A stretch of 64,000 bases of DNA from Aurelia coerulea (lineage: Eukaryota; Cnidaria; Scyphozoa; Semaeostomeae; Ulmaridae). The notes below the pieces were generated by a model, which saw only the letters and a list, made by a program, of their open reading frames with translations, did no database searches and was not told where the DNA came from. The position numbers and the translations under genes were made by a program. This document shows, piece after piece, positions 54,570 through 64,000 of this stretch (positions within the stretch are counted from its first letter, which is position 1; every line of letters starts with the position of its first letter). The stretch covers positions 15,396,501 through 15,460,500 of the forward strand of contig CM076952.1 of assembly GCA_039566865.1 (NCBI GenBank). The letters run 5' to 3'.

Positions 54570-55205
54570 CTTATTGTATATTCGATCCGCAGAAAGGAGC
54601 TTTTTGGCAGTATAAATTGGGTTTATTCTCTCCACAGGGCCTAAATGAAAGGGTAGCGGATGTCGAGTTAGACTTGTTTGCCTGCGGGAGCGCTTAATCC
54701 TTCTACCGTTGCACTTAGATCTCAGGGGAAGGAGAGGAGATGCTGGCTGGTTAACTTCGTGCAATTTGCACGTGGTGTTGGGGTGGAATTCCCCATCGGG
54801 CCATTCGGGATTTAGCAACTTAAGCAAATCCTTTGTCGGGTTACTGGCTGGTGTCTGTTTTCCTGTTTCCTTGTAAACATTTATATTTCGGCTGACACTC
54901 TCAATCCCATGTGGGTAAAAGGTTAAAAGATAGGCTGTATGATTGTAATTTTATGGTTTGGAATGCGTCTAGGGTATTTTTGTTTTTATCTAAATAAGTT
55001 TATGTTAATTTTGTTTACGCTGTAAAACGTCTGTATTATTGTCAGTCTATAGTTTGGAATGTATCAAGGGTATCGTAATTTTGATTTTATGTAAATTTTA
55101 TGTTAATCTAATTTTATTTACATTTTATATAAACCTGGTTGTCCGGAGTTGTAAAGTAAACTGATGAAGATTTTAATCGAAACGTCTTGACAAATAACAG
55201 TGTGT
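54570..55205 (+). mobile_element. Third Penelope-like copy, 3' end only, opposite orientation
   Basis: Directly after the ATT tract the plus strand reads QKGAFWQYKLGLFSPQGLNE, then RVADVELDLFACGSA and stop at about 54698, matching the last 40 residues of the two minus-strand copies. The 3' UTR contains CTGATGAAG...CGAAACG at about 55161-55185 and ends at an ATT-rich stretch (55205-55230). Confidence 0.8.
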
Positions 55206-55229
55206 TTATATATTATTTTTATTATTATC

Positions 55230-55980
55230 ATTAATTATTCATTTAAAGTAGGCTTATATACAACAGCAAATTTAAAGCCAATTAGGGCCTACCAACAAAA
55301 CCTAATTTGGAAAAAATAAATTTACAATAAAAAAGACTATTTGCATGTTCAAACTAAAAACCAAGAGTTTGAACAAAGATTCGACAAAGCCTACAGTTGC
55401 ATTTCTCCCCTTTCCATGATAGCAGTTTTTATCTCATTTGGTAGCAGCTGCCAAAGCTTGCAATCACCTCATCCGACCGTGTGCACAAAACTGTACAAAA
55501 TGGAGCGAGGAAAGTTGAACATTTGAGGGGGAAAGATTTCACAAGATGGGAAAAAAGAACTTTGCTTGGAAACACAGACTCTTGGTATCATTTTGTAACA
55601 ATTCTTTGTCACATTGTCGGGAGGTAACGAGGACTGCCTGAACAGAAGGAAAGTGGATTAAAAAATGCTCTAACAGGCTCTTGCGTGAATTAATTGGCAA
55701 AATGAGGCAAGGATATTGACATCATTGCATTTTGCGTCTTTCGTCTTGATGAGATTCTTGACAACGAAACTGTTACAGCAACATTTCCCCACCCTCAAAA
55801 GCTTTCAATTTGAGCAAGCTTATTCGAAGGAAAATGGTGAAACTGGAAATTAGCAAGTTATAGTGGTTCAGTAGCAAAGAAATATTTCAACTATTACAGT
55901 ACTATACTTACAGAGGCTTACTAGAACTAAGCACATTTGTGGTTACTGCATGCCAGAATATAATATCTAAGCTAACTACA
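55230..55980 (-). other. Weak LINE remnant, otherwise no gene
   Basis: The minus strand at about 55430-55470 reads KLWQLLPNEIKTA, like the WNSLPNEIK box of LINE C termini, with stops around it, and a possible 3' UTR at 55230-55340. From 55570 to 55974 I see nothing. Confidence 0.35.
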
Positions 55981-56244
55981 ATCAGAAGCGTCGTGGCTGG
56001 GGGGCAGGGGGCACGTGCCCCCCCCCCTAACGTCTGAAATTCGGATATTTGTCGGAAATTCGGATTTTTGTCGGAAATTCGGAAATTTTGCGGAAATTCG
56101 GTATTTTTTCCGAAATTTTTCACCTATATGAATTGAAGCCTAGCTACTATCACGACCCTATTTACTAATGAATTCTTAACAAGAGGGGCATTTTCCGACA
56201 GTCTGAGGGAGGTAATATAAAAAAATGTCCTGGGTGCCAGAGCC

Positions 56245-57083
56245 TTTTCTTGTCGAAATATGGTCCTTGGGATTCCTTTAAAACCGAAGAGAAAATAGCT
56301 GGGTATAGGTTGGGTAAGAATTTTCCGAGAAAGGTCAAATCTTCTATTTTAACACTGGTAAATATGGAATCAAGGGATGTATTTTAAGCCAAAGTAAAGG
56401 ATGTTTCTTCAAAAATGTTCCTCGTGCTCCGATTTATAGGAAAACTGTCACGAAGCTACCAAGGTTTCCTTGTCGCTAATGGCAAGCATGATATTGGGAG
56501 ATGCATTCCAAGCCAAAGTAAAGGATGTTTCTTCAAAAAATTTCCTCGTGCTCTGATTCATAGGGTAACTGTTACAAAACGATCAAGGTTTCCTTGTCGC
56601 TAAAGGCAAGCATAATATTGGGAGATGCATTCCAAGCCAAAGTTAATAAGGATCTTTCTTCAAAGATTTTCCTAGCCCTCCCATTTATAGGAGGACTGTC
56701 ACGAAGCTCTGAAGGTTTTCTTGTCGCTAATGGCAGGCATGATATTGGGAGATGCATTCTAAGACAAAGTAAAGGATCTTTCTTCAAAAATTTTCCTCGC
56801 TATTTATAGGAGGACTGTCACGAAGCTCTCAAGGTTTTCTTGTCGCTAATGGCAGGCATGATATTGGGAGATGCATTCTAAGCCAAAGTAAAGGATCTTT
56901 CTTCAAAAATTTTCCTCGTGCTCTGATTTATAAGAGAACTGTCACGAAGCTATCAAGGTTTCCTTGTCGCTAATGATAGGCATGATATTGGGAGATGCAT
57001 TCTAAGCCAAATTAAAGGGCGTGGCCCCAAAAATTTTCCATTTCAATGCTCCAACCTATTCAATTTACCCTGGCCACGCCACT
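56245..57083. mobile_element. Embedded CAGTGGCGTGGCC-family element with expanded tandem array
   Basis: The right end CCCTGGCCACGCCACTG is at 57069-57085. The left part from about 56250 (GTCGAAATATGGTCCTTGGG) matches the reverse complement of 38120-37990, but its terminus is lost. In between, a unit of about 121 bp containing GGGAGATGCATTC-AAG and CAAGGTTT-CTTGTCGCTAATGGCA repeats about six times. The complete MITE at 37775-38173 has only about two units. Confidence 0.65.
56370..57005 (+). repeat. Tandem repeat, period about 121 bp, five to six units
   Basis: The phrase GGGAGATGCATTC(C/T)AAGCC starts near 56498, 56620, 56738, 56859 and 56990, with a weaker first unit near 56378. Units are mostly 118-122 bp and about 85-95% alike by eye. 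Confidence 0.8.
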
Positions 57084-58059
57084 GATTGTGGCACACTCTA
57101 TTCCCATATAGTTTTAGCGAACTAATCTGTATTATTGCTTCGATTGGATACCAGATCAGAGTCCTGCTATCTCTGTCTGAAAATCATTTTTGTAACCAAA
57201 CAAACTGCGCATGCGCATGATGACGTCATTGGTTTTGACGTCATCATTCGTCGGAAAATCAGCAAGTTGTGCCCCCCCCCTGTCAATTGGTACCCACGAC
57301 GCCCCTGACTACAATGGTATAAATACGAAAACTTACTTTGAATTGCCAAGCATTTGATCCAGCAAAATAAAAATAGACTTCGACCTGAATCATCACGGAA
57401 CTGTACTGGATGAGTTAATAAACGTGTGAACGTTTGAAAGCCTGCAGTCCTCAAACCATTTATGACTTACTTATATATTTTTAATGCTTTTGTAGCTAAC
57501 ATATCAAATTAGCCTAAAATAACATGATGTCCTACTTGGTCCAAAAATCGACTGCAAAGGTTATATCACAAATTTTAAAGCAACATTATCAGCAGTGGCA
57601 TGGCTAGGGCAAATTAAATAGGAGGGTATTAAATGGGGGAGGCTGAAGCACCCAGGAAAATTCTTGTTGATATGCCCTTTACTTTGAATTAGAATATTTT
57701 TCTACCGATCTCATCTTGGAAGTTGAAATTGAAAGTAGAATTGTTGATCATTTTGTATAATTGTTTTTTATAAATTAACATCCCTAGGGAAATTTTTAAT
57801 TGAAATAATTTTCTTTGGCTTAGAATCATATTTAAAGGCAGAAACACCGCAATGCGACAAAAAACAACAGCAAATATGATTAATTTATTTTTTGCCAATA
57901 TTTCGTCCTGCCATGCAGGACTTCTTCAAGGCTGTAATGTGACAGTTATAATAAAAATTGGAATATGTACAGCGATTTGAAAAGGAGAAATAACACGTGA
58001 TTGGTTAGATATGATGGCTACGCAGAGGTTATATGGGTTAGGTTTATAACGGTTATGTA

Positions 58060-59026
58060 ATGTATGTAGTAATGATGATGAGAGACAACAGCATCTCCAC
58101 AGACCTCTACGTCAAACCCACAGACACACACCAATACCTCCTCAGCACATCCGCCCACCCCAAACATGAGAAAAAGTCCATACCATACAGCCTTGCACTA
58201 CGATTACGATGCATATGCTCCAACATGACACTCTCAAAAAACGCACAAATCAACTGCTTACATACCTTACAAACAGAGGATACAAACGCAAACACGTACG
58301 AAACGAAATACGGAAGGCTTCCAAAATAACGCGACAATCCAGCTTACAAACGAAACAGAAAAAACGTAACAACAGAACGCCATTTGTGGTTACCTACCAC
58401 CCTAGTGTACCACAATTAACGTCCATACTTAACAGCAACTTCCACATATTACAAAACTCGACAAACTGTAAGGAAGTCTTCCCAGACCCACTGATACTTA
58501 GTAACCGCAGACCAAAAAACCTCAGGGAATACTTGGTGCGCGACAAAATGAAAAATGACGCCACCACCACTCCCAGAGGAATATCTAAATGTCCATCACG
58601 ACGCGACTGCTACACATGCCAACACAGACGAGACGGAACACGCACAGTTACTTTCACAAACACCAAGAAAACCTTCAACATAAGACAAAGCCTCGACTGC
58701 AACTCCACTAACGTCATATACTTACTACAATGCAAACGATGCTTACGCGACAAAAGGCTGACTGCCAATACATAGGACAAACAGGACGACGCATAAGAGA
58801 CAGGCTCAACGAACACCGACGAGACATCATTAACAAACGTTCCGACACATCCAGGGTTGCAGAACACTTCTGTAAACCCCATCACTCCGTACAAGACTTA
58901 CAACTACTACCGCTACTTAAGATACATGACACCAGAGAGAGTGTTAGACGAGCCAAGGAAAATTACTTCATTGGCTTAGCGAACACTCTCTCACCCAACG
59001 GACTAAACAGAACCACAGACCGCTAA
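58060..59026 (+). pseudogene. Penelope-like element, another family: RT end plus GIY-YIG
   Basis: 5' truncated inside the RT, at the edge of the left inverted arm: ISTDLYVKPTDTHQYLLSTS, then KKSIPYSLALRLRCICSN. After a frameshift near 58240: TPFVVTYHPSVPQLTSILNS, CPSRRDCYTCQ and STNVIYLLQCKRC. After another near 58740: ADCQYIGQTGRRIRDRLNEH then RRDIINK, RAKENYFIGLANTLSPNGLN. The GIY-YIG core (VIYLLQC...CQYIGQTGR) is preserved but split between frames. It ends near the ATT tract at 59152. Codon use is richer in C than in the other PLE copies, marking a separate lineage. Confidence 0.8.
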
Positions 59027-59149
59027 CAAACACAGTTGTAAGTAACCTAATCTACTCACTCTCTTACCTTACCTATTCTCCTCATCATCCCCATCGTTAT
59101 TATTATCATCATATCGCAGTTAGTTTCTTACATTGCATTAACATAATCA

Positions 59150-59252
<103 letters not shown>

Positions 59253-59867
59253 CATAATATGAAATAAAGTTGATATTATGTTCGAGCAAGATAGTTTATA
59301 CAAACAAGTTACTAGAAACTTTGTTGCCAGAATATCGAGAAGAGCTGACCTTGCTTCAACATCGGAAACCGGACATTGTTATTATTGATAAAACTTCACG
59401 AGATATCATCATAGCAGAAGTTACAGTTTGTTTTGATCTCTACTTTGGATTCTCGTTTCCAGCGAAGTGTGATCGCTACCAGGACCTGTGTGACGTTCTT
59501 CGTGAAAATGGATGGAACCCTTCTCTTCATGTTCTGTGTTTTGGTGCGCTTGGCTGTATCAAAGAGGACGTTTATGAACGATTGAGGAATATTGGCTTTG
59601 GAAAAGGAAGAGTAAAGGAACTGTTAGCTTGGTGCTCGATTTCTAATATTATTGGAGCGAACTATATCTGGAGGCACAGGGTGAAAAAATTGAGTCACTG
59701 ATTTCTTTCCATTTCACCTTTCGTTTTGGTCTGCTTTTGATAAACCTGGCTTTTAAGCCCACATCAAGTATCATTCTGTTCATCTTTGATACTCAGTGAT
59801 AAATTTATTCACCGTTTGTACCATGGCGTTTATTAACGGTAACTGTAAAACCAGCAAACATTCTGTA
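59253..59867 (+). pseudogene. Restriction-like endonuclease fragment, same family as 41665-42150
   Basis: The frame 59270-59701 reads LLETLLPEYREELTLLQHRK, PDIVIIDKTSRDIIIAEVTV, CFDLYFGFSFPAKCDRYQDL, LHVLCFGALGCIKEDV and ends at 59701. HRKPD...AEVTVCFD is the PD-(D/E)XK-like core. As in the relative at 41665, only the endonuclease and 3' UTR remain, and the 5' edge abuts an ATT tract. The frame is intact over 144 codons, but the RT is missing. Confidence 0.7.
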
Positions 59868-59869
59868 TA

Positions 59870-60595
59870 CAGGGTGAGTCAGAAAAAACGTGGGGTGTTT
59901 GGCGGATTGTGACGTCACGTACAGCAATCCGATCGTAGCGAACTAAATATTTTCTTGCAGCCAGAGGTCTCACTTATATCATAAGATTTCCCCCCATCGA
60001 AATCGGTCACTTGATGTATTAATCAGAAAATATTTTCTACGTAAGACGTTGTATGGGAGTTTTGCAAACTTATGAATTCTTTGATAGAGCCCCTTCAGCA
60101 TTTTACCCTTGCCAAAGCTGCAGGTACACGTGGTATTATCAGGGGAGAATGAAGTAGTTTTGTCATGAAACATCGCGTTGATCTTGTTGAAATAAATCTC
60201 TTTACAACACAAAGAAGCATGCGTTTTTACTGTCTCTCAAACATATTCTCTTTGTAGGACAAGTTATGACGTGACAAGGCATCCCAGGGGAGAAAACACT
60301 ATTTCCGAACTGTTTCATGCTCCCCAGATAATGCCACGTGTACCTGCAGCTTTGGCAAGGCTAAAATGCTGAAGGGGCTTGGTTAAAAGTTTTCTCAGTT
60401 TGCAAAATTCCCATAAAAAGTTTTAGGAAGAAATCTTTTTTAAATAATGAATCACATGACCAATTTCGATGGGGAAAAGTTTATGATCTAAGTCAGATTT
60501 ATGGCTGCACGGAATAATTTAGTTCACAACGGTCGGGTGGCTAAACGCGACGTCACAGTCCGCCAAACACCCCACGTTTTTTCTGACTCACCCTG
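59870..60595. mobile_element. Mariner-like palindromic MITE (TA target)
   Basis: The ends CAGGGTGAGTCAGAAAAAAC and its inverted partner, continuing through GTGGGGTGTTTGGCGGA, are flanked by TA at 59868-59869 and 60596-60597. The inverted identity extends inward: GCAGGTACACGTGG-ATTATC and GAGACAG-type stretches pair across the centre at about 60235, so the whole 726 bp can fold into one long hairpin. Confidence 0.72.
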
Positions 60596-60652
60596 TATAT
60601 TAACTAAGCAGTAGGTTTTACCATTTGCTTGGGTGCAGAATAATTTAGAATC

Positions 60653-60695
<43 letters not shown>

Positions 60696-60745
60696 CATCA
60701 TCATATTATTATTATCACCATCAGCATTATTATTATCATTACTAT
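60653..60745. repeat. (ATT)n/(ATC)n microsatellite
   Basis: ATT repeats changing to ATC/CACCATC repeats on the right, next to the right inverted arm. Confidence 0.9.
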
Positions 60746-61694
60746 TTTGATTAGAATCATCTTCATTACTACATACATTACATAACCGTTATAAACCTAA
60801 CCCATATAACCTCTGCGTAGCCATCATATCTAACCAATCACGTGTTATTTCTCCTTTTCAAATCGCTGTACATATTCAAATTTTTATTAGAACTGTCACA
60901 TTACAGCCCTGAAGAAGTCCTGCATGGCAGGACGAAATATTGGCAAAAAATGAATTAATCATATTTGCTGTTGTTTTTTGTCGCATTGCGGTGTTTCTGC
61001 CTTTAAATTTATTCATTTTTTCGTCACCGCAAGCATCTTCGGATCCGACAATCGACGCTGGTATCGTGGCCTTTACTTTTTCAAATTAGAATCATATCCT
61101 GGTCCTATCTCTACAAGTACCAAATTGGAGACTTATGATTTTGAAACAGTTTTCTATAGATCGTCACTTTTTCGAAGATTTTACGTATACACATTTAATT
61201 TTGTCTTTGCACAACGCTTGTAGCAATCCAATTTGCCTGCCTCCAAATCTTGACAATTCTATGATAGATTTTTTCAGGAGCCAGCCATTACTTTGGCTTA
61301 GAACGACTTTTCCAGTTATTTTCTAGCATTTCTCACAAAGATTGATACCCTTCCCAGCCCTACCTTACCTAAACCCGGGTATTATCTCATATTTTGGAAC
61401 GATTCTCGAGGAACGATCCTGACACAAGTGGGGGCGAGGGAGAGGTGCCAAATACCCATCCGTGGCCACGCCTCTGATTACTAGATGGATAACAAAACTA
61501 CTTCTACGAATTGCTTCAATGCAAAAAAAGGATTCTCGGTCATAGTTCTTTTTCAGCAATGATCTGCTTGATACAATGAGTGAGTTTTCATCGATTGGCA
61601 AATTCAAACCTTTGTCCTGCCTGGTGCGCCATTCAAATGCACACTCACACTCACTGCAAACTCATTGAATTAAATGTTTGACCATCCCTCAGTG

Positions 61695-64000
61695 TCAGTC
61701 AATGTCCTGCTTGCTGCAACACTTGATTGCATGCTTCATGATAGAGTAAACAATTTGCACAATTCTCACCATTATAACGAGAGCAATGATCAACATTGCG
61801 ATGCATGGAAAAGACAGCTGCATGACAAGTTCGATAACATCCAGGGTTGATAAAATAGCAAGGAAGGGGCCAGTCAACGCAGTGCCTCCAACATAAATAT
61901 AAGCATAGAAAGAGTTGAGAACTCCACTGACAAAGAGAAATGATAGACAGAGACAATTGAGAACATTGAGGAAAGCATTGTGAAAAGGCTTGATAATAAT
62001 GTTGAGATTTGTGATGAAAAATATGGCAAAAAGCAATGATAAGGATCTCGTCATTGGGTTGATCAAGAAAGCATGCAACATCAACAATAACAACCTTTGC
62101 AATATCAGCATAGGTTCCCATGGTAATCTTCTTGATGTCTTTCCAATATGACGGAACGGGCTTCCAAGTATGTCACTGATCTTTATCCTGAGAACATCAT
62201 CTTTGAGACTTGTCTTGGGGTTAGAAATTCCTGAAACTGATCCAGCATCATTGATCCTATGGTAGACATTTTCCTGCTCTATTGTGTCGCTTTGATTCGT
62301 CTTTGTTTTGCAAAACTTCGATTTGAACAGTGCATACAAAGCAAATGGAAGTGGAAATATCAATGCAGTGTAGAATCCCCTAACAGACAAAGAATTATCA
62401 GCCAATGACTTTGATGCCACATAGAGTGAAAAGACAAATGGAATTGACCAAATGATGACAAGTGCCAACAGCACATACTGCCATGTTTGATAACAAGAAA
62501 CATTTCCATCGATGAACAAGATTTGTTTGTCATCCGCCATAGGGACACATGTCAAAAGAGAAAGAATATGGGACGTTAAGGTGGAGTAACCAAGCAGAAT
62601 GATTTGTAAGGAGGCAACTTGTAATGAAGTTTTGAACGCCAGAACAAATCTTAAAATGTTTGGCTTGTGTGATACTTCAATGATGGCAGACACAAGGATA
62701 TACTTGACGGTCAGCGCGAATAGCATCATTAGTGGAAACAATGCTTTGATGAGATTTTTCTGCGCAGCACTCAAATTGATCATCGGACACCCCAAATCAG
62801 TTGCGCTTAACGAGGAAGGTTCGAGGTTGAAAAAACTTTTGAATATTTTCTTTAATGTATCTGTAACGACGTATTGGATATCTGACCTGTACAGGAGTAA
62901 CAAATCATTCATCTGGTAGTAGAAGAAGAGAATTTTGATCACACCTCCCGTGGTTGAATTTGCGTCTTCATCCTTAGGAACTGAACGAATTTCGGCTTCA
63001 TTTGACTGCTCATTGTCTCCAAAGATAGTTTCTTCAGTACGGTCCCCTGCTTCATGCGTACAGTTTTGGCTCTCCTCTTGAAGATGTCTCCATTCTAAAG
63101 ATGATTCTCCATTATGAGAAACCTCATATTCTTCCCACTCATCAACTTTACGTTCTTCAGCTGTCTCAGCATTGTCTTTGCCTGTCTTCCTCGATTCGTT
63201 TGAGAAAAGCACTTTAATCATATTTAGTATTGCTTTTCCGTTAAAAATTCGTACGATTACTCCAAAAACTTTCTGGAGGTAGGCAATCAAAACCACAAAT
63301 ATGCTAGCAACTGCGACCAGCAGGCCCCAAAATTGACCAACATTGCAGGTATCCATCTTCACGCAATGATTAGCAAAAAAGGTGAGGTGATAACCAATTT
63401 GACATTTTCCACATAGTATTCCAGTTCTCTTGCCATCACATGAATTGATTCTTTTACATGTGTTCTCCCCTTGGCAACAGAAACCAGGTGGGCAACTAAT
63501 CATCTGTACTTTACCATCGACGACACATCCCCAGAAATTTCTTTTTGGCATAACAGAATGTATGCAATGTGCTCCAAAGGGGCATGACTGACATTTTGAA
63601 AAATGAATTTCGATGTGCTTCCCATCCAACTTTTGCACCTTGGCATATGAATTTTCAATCGTGTATTTTGTCTGAGGGCATACAATACAATCAACTATCA
63701 GGGTTTTTGATTGAATTTTTCTGCTTCTTGGGGATTTTTCATATGATATGATTGATTCGTTTTTTATTATAGTGTTAAATTCTATATTTGAGCTCAAAGG
63801 GCATTGAAATTCATTTAGTTCCTCTGAATGCCGATGCCTTTCTGCACTTGCGAAAATAATCGTCCTGGATCTCTTTGCTGTTCCTGCTAGAATGACTTTC
63901 ACATCCTTTGCCGTTAAAGTCTTGCTTTGGGAGTACCACATTGTCCCCTGAGAAACCCCGCGATGAAAATCATCCGCAGCTTGGAAAAAAATAGAATTTC
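61695..64000 (-). CDS. Cys-rich multi-pass membrane protein, 3' part (host gene, partial)
   Basis: The frame is open to the right edge (upstream residues ...FQAADDFHRGVSQGT precede the first Met at 63939-63941), so the true start lies outside. Counting from that Met: a region resembling the end of a beta-helix repeat domain (1-75), then Cys-rich modules at about 85-200 with CIVCPQTKY, KCQSCPFGAHC, CPPGFCCQGENTC and RTGILCGKCQIGYH. The first membrane segment is at about 203-221 and is followed by an acidic cytoplasm-type loop of about 120 residues (EERKVDEWEEYEV). A second block of about eight hydrophobic segments (about 365-740) ends with a short Cys/Lys tail. Similar large proteins with a Cys-rich ectodomain and polytopic C terminus are, to my knowledge, multigene and uncharacterised in cnidarians and other early animals; a receptor or channel role is inference. 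The long single exon suggests few introns. Confidence 0.75.
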   Translation of the reverse strand, partial: NSIFFQAADDFHRGVSQGTMWYSQSKTLTAKDVKVILAGTAKRSRTIIFASAERHRHSEELNEFQCPLSSNIEFNTIIKNESIISYEKSPRSRKIQSKTLIVDCIVCPQTKYTIENSYAKVQKLDGKHIEIHFSKCQSCPFGAHCIHSVMPKRNFWGCVVDGKVQMISCPPGFCCQGENTCKRINSCDGKRTGILCGKCQIGYHLTFFANHCVKMDTCNVGQFWGLLVAVASIFVVLIAYLQKVFGVIVRIFNGKAILNMIKVLFSNESRKTGKDNAETAEERKVDEWEEYEVSHNGESSLEWRHLQEESQNCTHEAGDRTEETIFGDNEQSNEAEIRSVPKDEDANSTTGGVIKILFFYYQMNDLLLLYRSDIQYVVTDTLKKIFKSFFNLEPSSLSATDLGCPMINLSAAQKNLIKALFPLMMLFALTVKYILVSAIIEVSHKPNILRFVLAFKTSLQVASLQIILLGYSTLTSHILSLLTCVPMADDKQILFIDGNVSCYQTWQYVLLALVIIWSIPFVFSLYVASKSLADNSLSVRGFYTALIFPLPFALYALFKSKFCKTKTNQSDTIEQENVYHRINDAGSVSGISNPKTSLKDDVLRIKISDILGSPFRHIGKTSRRLPWEPMLILQRLLLLMLHAFLINPMTRSLSLLFAIFFITNLNIIIKPFHNAFLNVLNCLCLSFLFVSGVLNSFYAYIYVGGTALTGPFLAILSTLDVIELVMQLSFPCIAMLIIALVIMVRIVQIVYSIMKHAIKCCSKQDID

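Larger units (their letters stand above)
55983..57307. mobile_element. hAT-like MITE (CAGRRGCGTCGTGG ends) with perfect 8 bp TSD
   Basis: The left end CAGAAGCGTCGTGG and the right end (reverse complement CAGGGGCGTCGTGG) are flanked by ACTACAAT at 55975-55982 and 57308-57315, the exact 8 bp duplication of hAT. Poly-C/G blocks lie inside both ends. A set of TCGGAAATTCGGAATTTT-like short repeats occupies 56035-56120. A member of another hAT-like family (56245-57083) is embedded. Confidence 0.75.

Overview
The window is animal nuclear DNA: AT-rich, without operons or densely packed genes, and dominated by transposable elements in several states of decay. A cnidarian is the most likely source. Two host-type genes point that way: a secreted precursor ending in a dibasic site plus an amidatable ...GLWG tail (GLWamide-like), and a large Cys-rich multi-pass membrane protein of a type I associate with early-branching animals. 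The set of transposons (Penelope-like, R4/Dong-like, CR1/jockey-like, Ty3/gypsy, hAT, TTAA-targeting and mariner-like elements) fits but does not prove it.

Layout. 1-3.4 kb: the putative neuropeptide gene (1547-1987, minus). 3.5-9.2 kb: a Harbinger-like MITE, then a nearly complete CR1/jockey-type LINE (minus) split at TTAA by a 1.7 kb Kolobok-like transposon. 9.2-18.9 kb: dead PLE and LINE remnants and many MITEs, several nested, with target-site duplications that can be read directly. 18.9-24.3 kb: a complete Ty3/gypsy element (minus) with one intact 1539-codon gag-pol ORF, 261 bp LTRs that differ at one noticed base, a 5 bp TSD, a PBS resembling the tRNA-Gln 3' end, and a polypurine tract. 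24.3-28.6 kb: mostly unassigned, with two possible host exons. 28.6-30.9 kb: a second, different LINE (minus). 31.6-40.2 kb: foldback, TTAA-type and hAT-type MITEs, a deleted gypsy remnant and one possible host exon.

41.2-60.7 kb is the most remarkable part. About a dozen (ATT)n microsatellite tracts alternate with fragments of two unrelated retrotransposon classes: R4/Dong-like non-LTR elements with a restriction-like endonuclease (one near full length, 46961-51381, and at least seven fragments) and Penelope-like elements with a GIY-YIG domain (four copies). Most copies begin or end exactly at an ATT tract, so the tracts look like shared insertion targets. The right part (57.6-61.5 kb) is a multi-level nest: an old hAT-like element holds a TTAA-flanked unit with about 245 bp inverted arms, which holds ATT tracts, a PLE, a REL-endonuclease fragment and a mariner-like MITE.

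61.7-64.0 kb: the 3' part of the host membrane-protein gene (minus), which continues past the right edge. The genes do not form a pathway; the window is best read as a gene-poor transposon graveyard with one young LTR element and two credible host genes.
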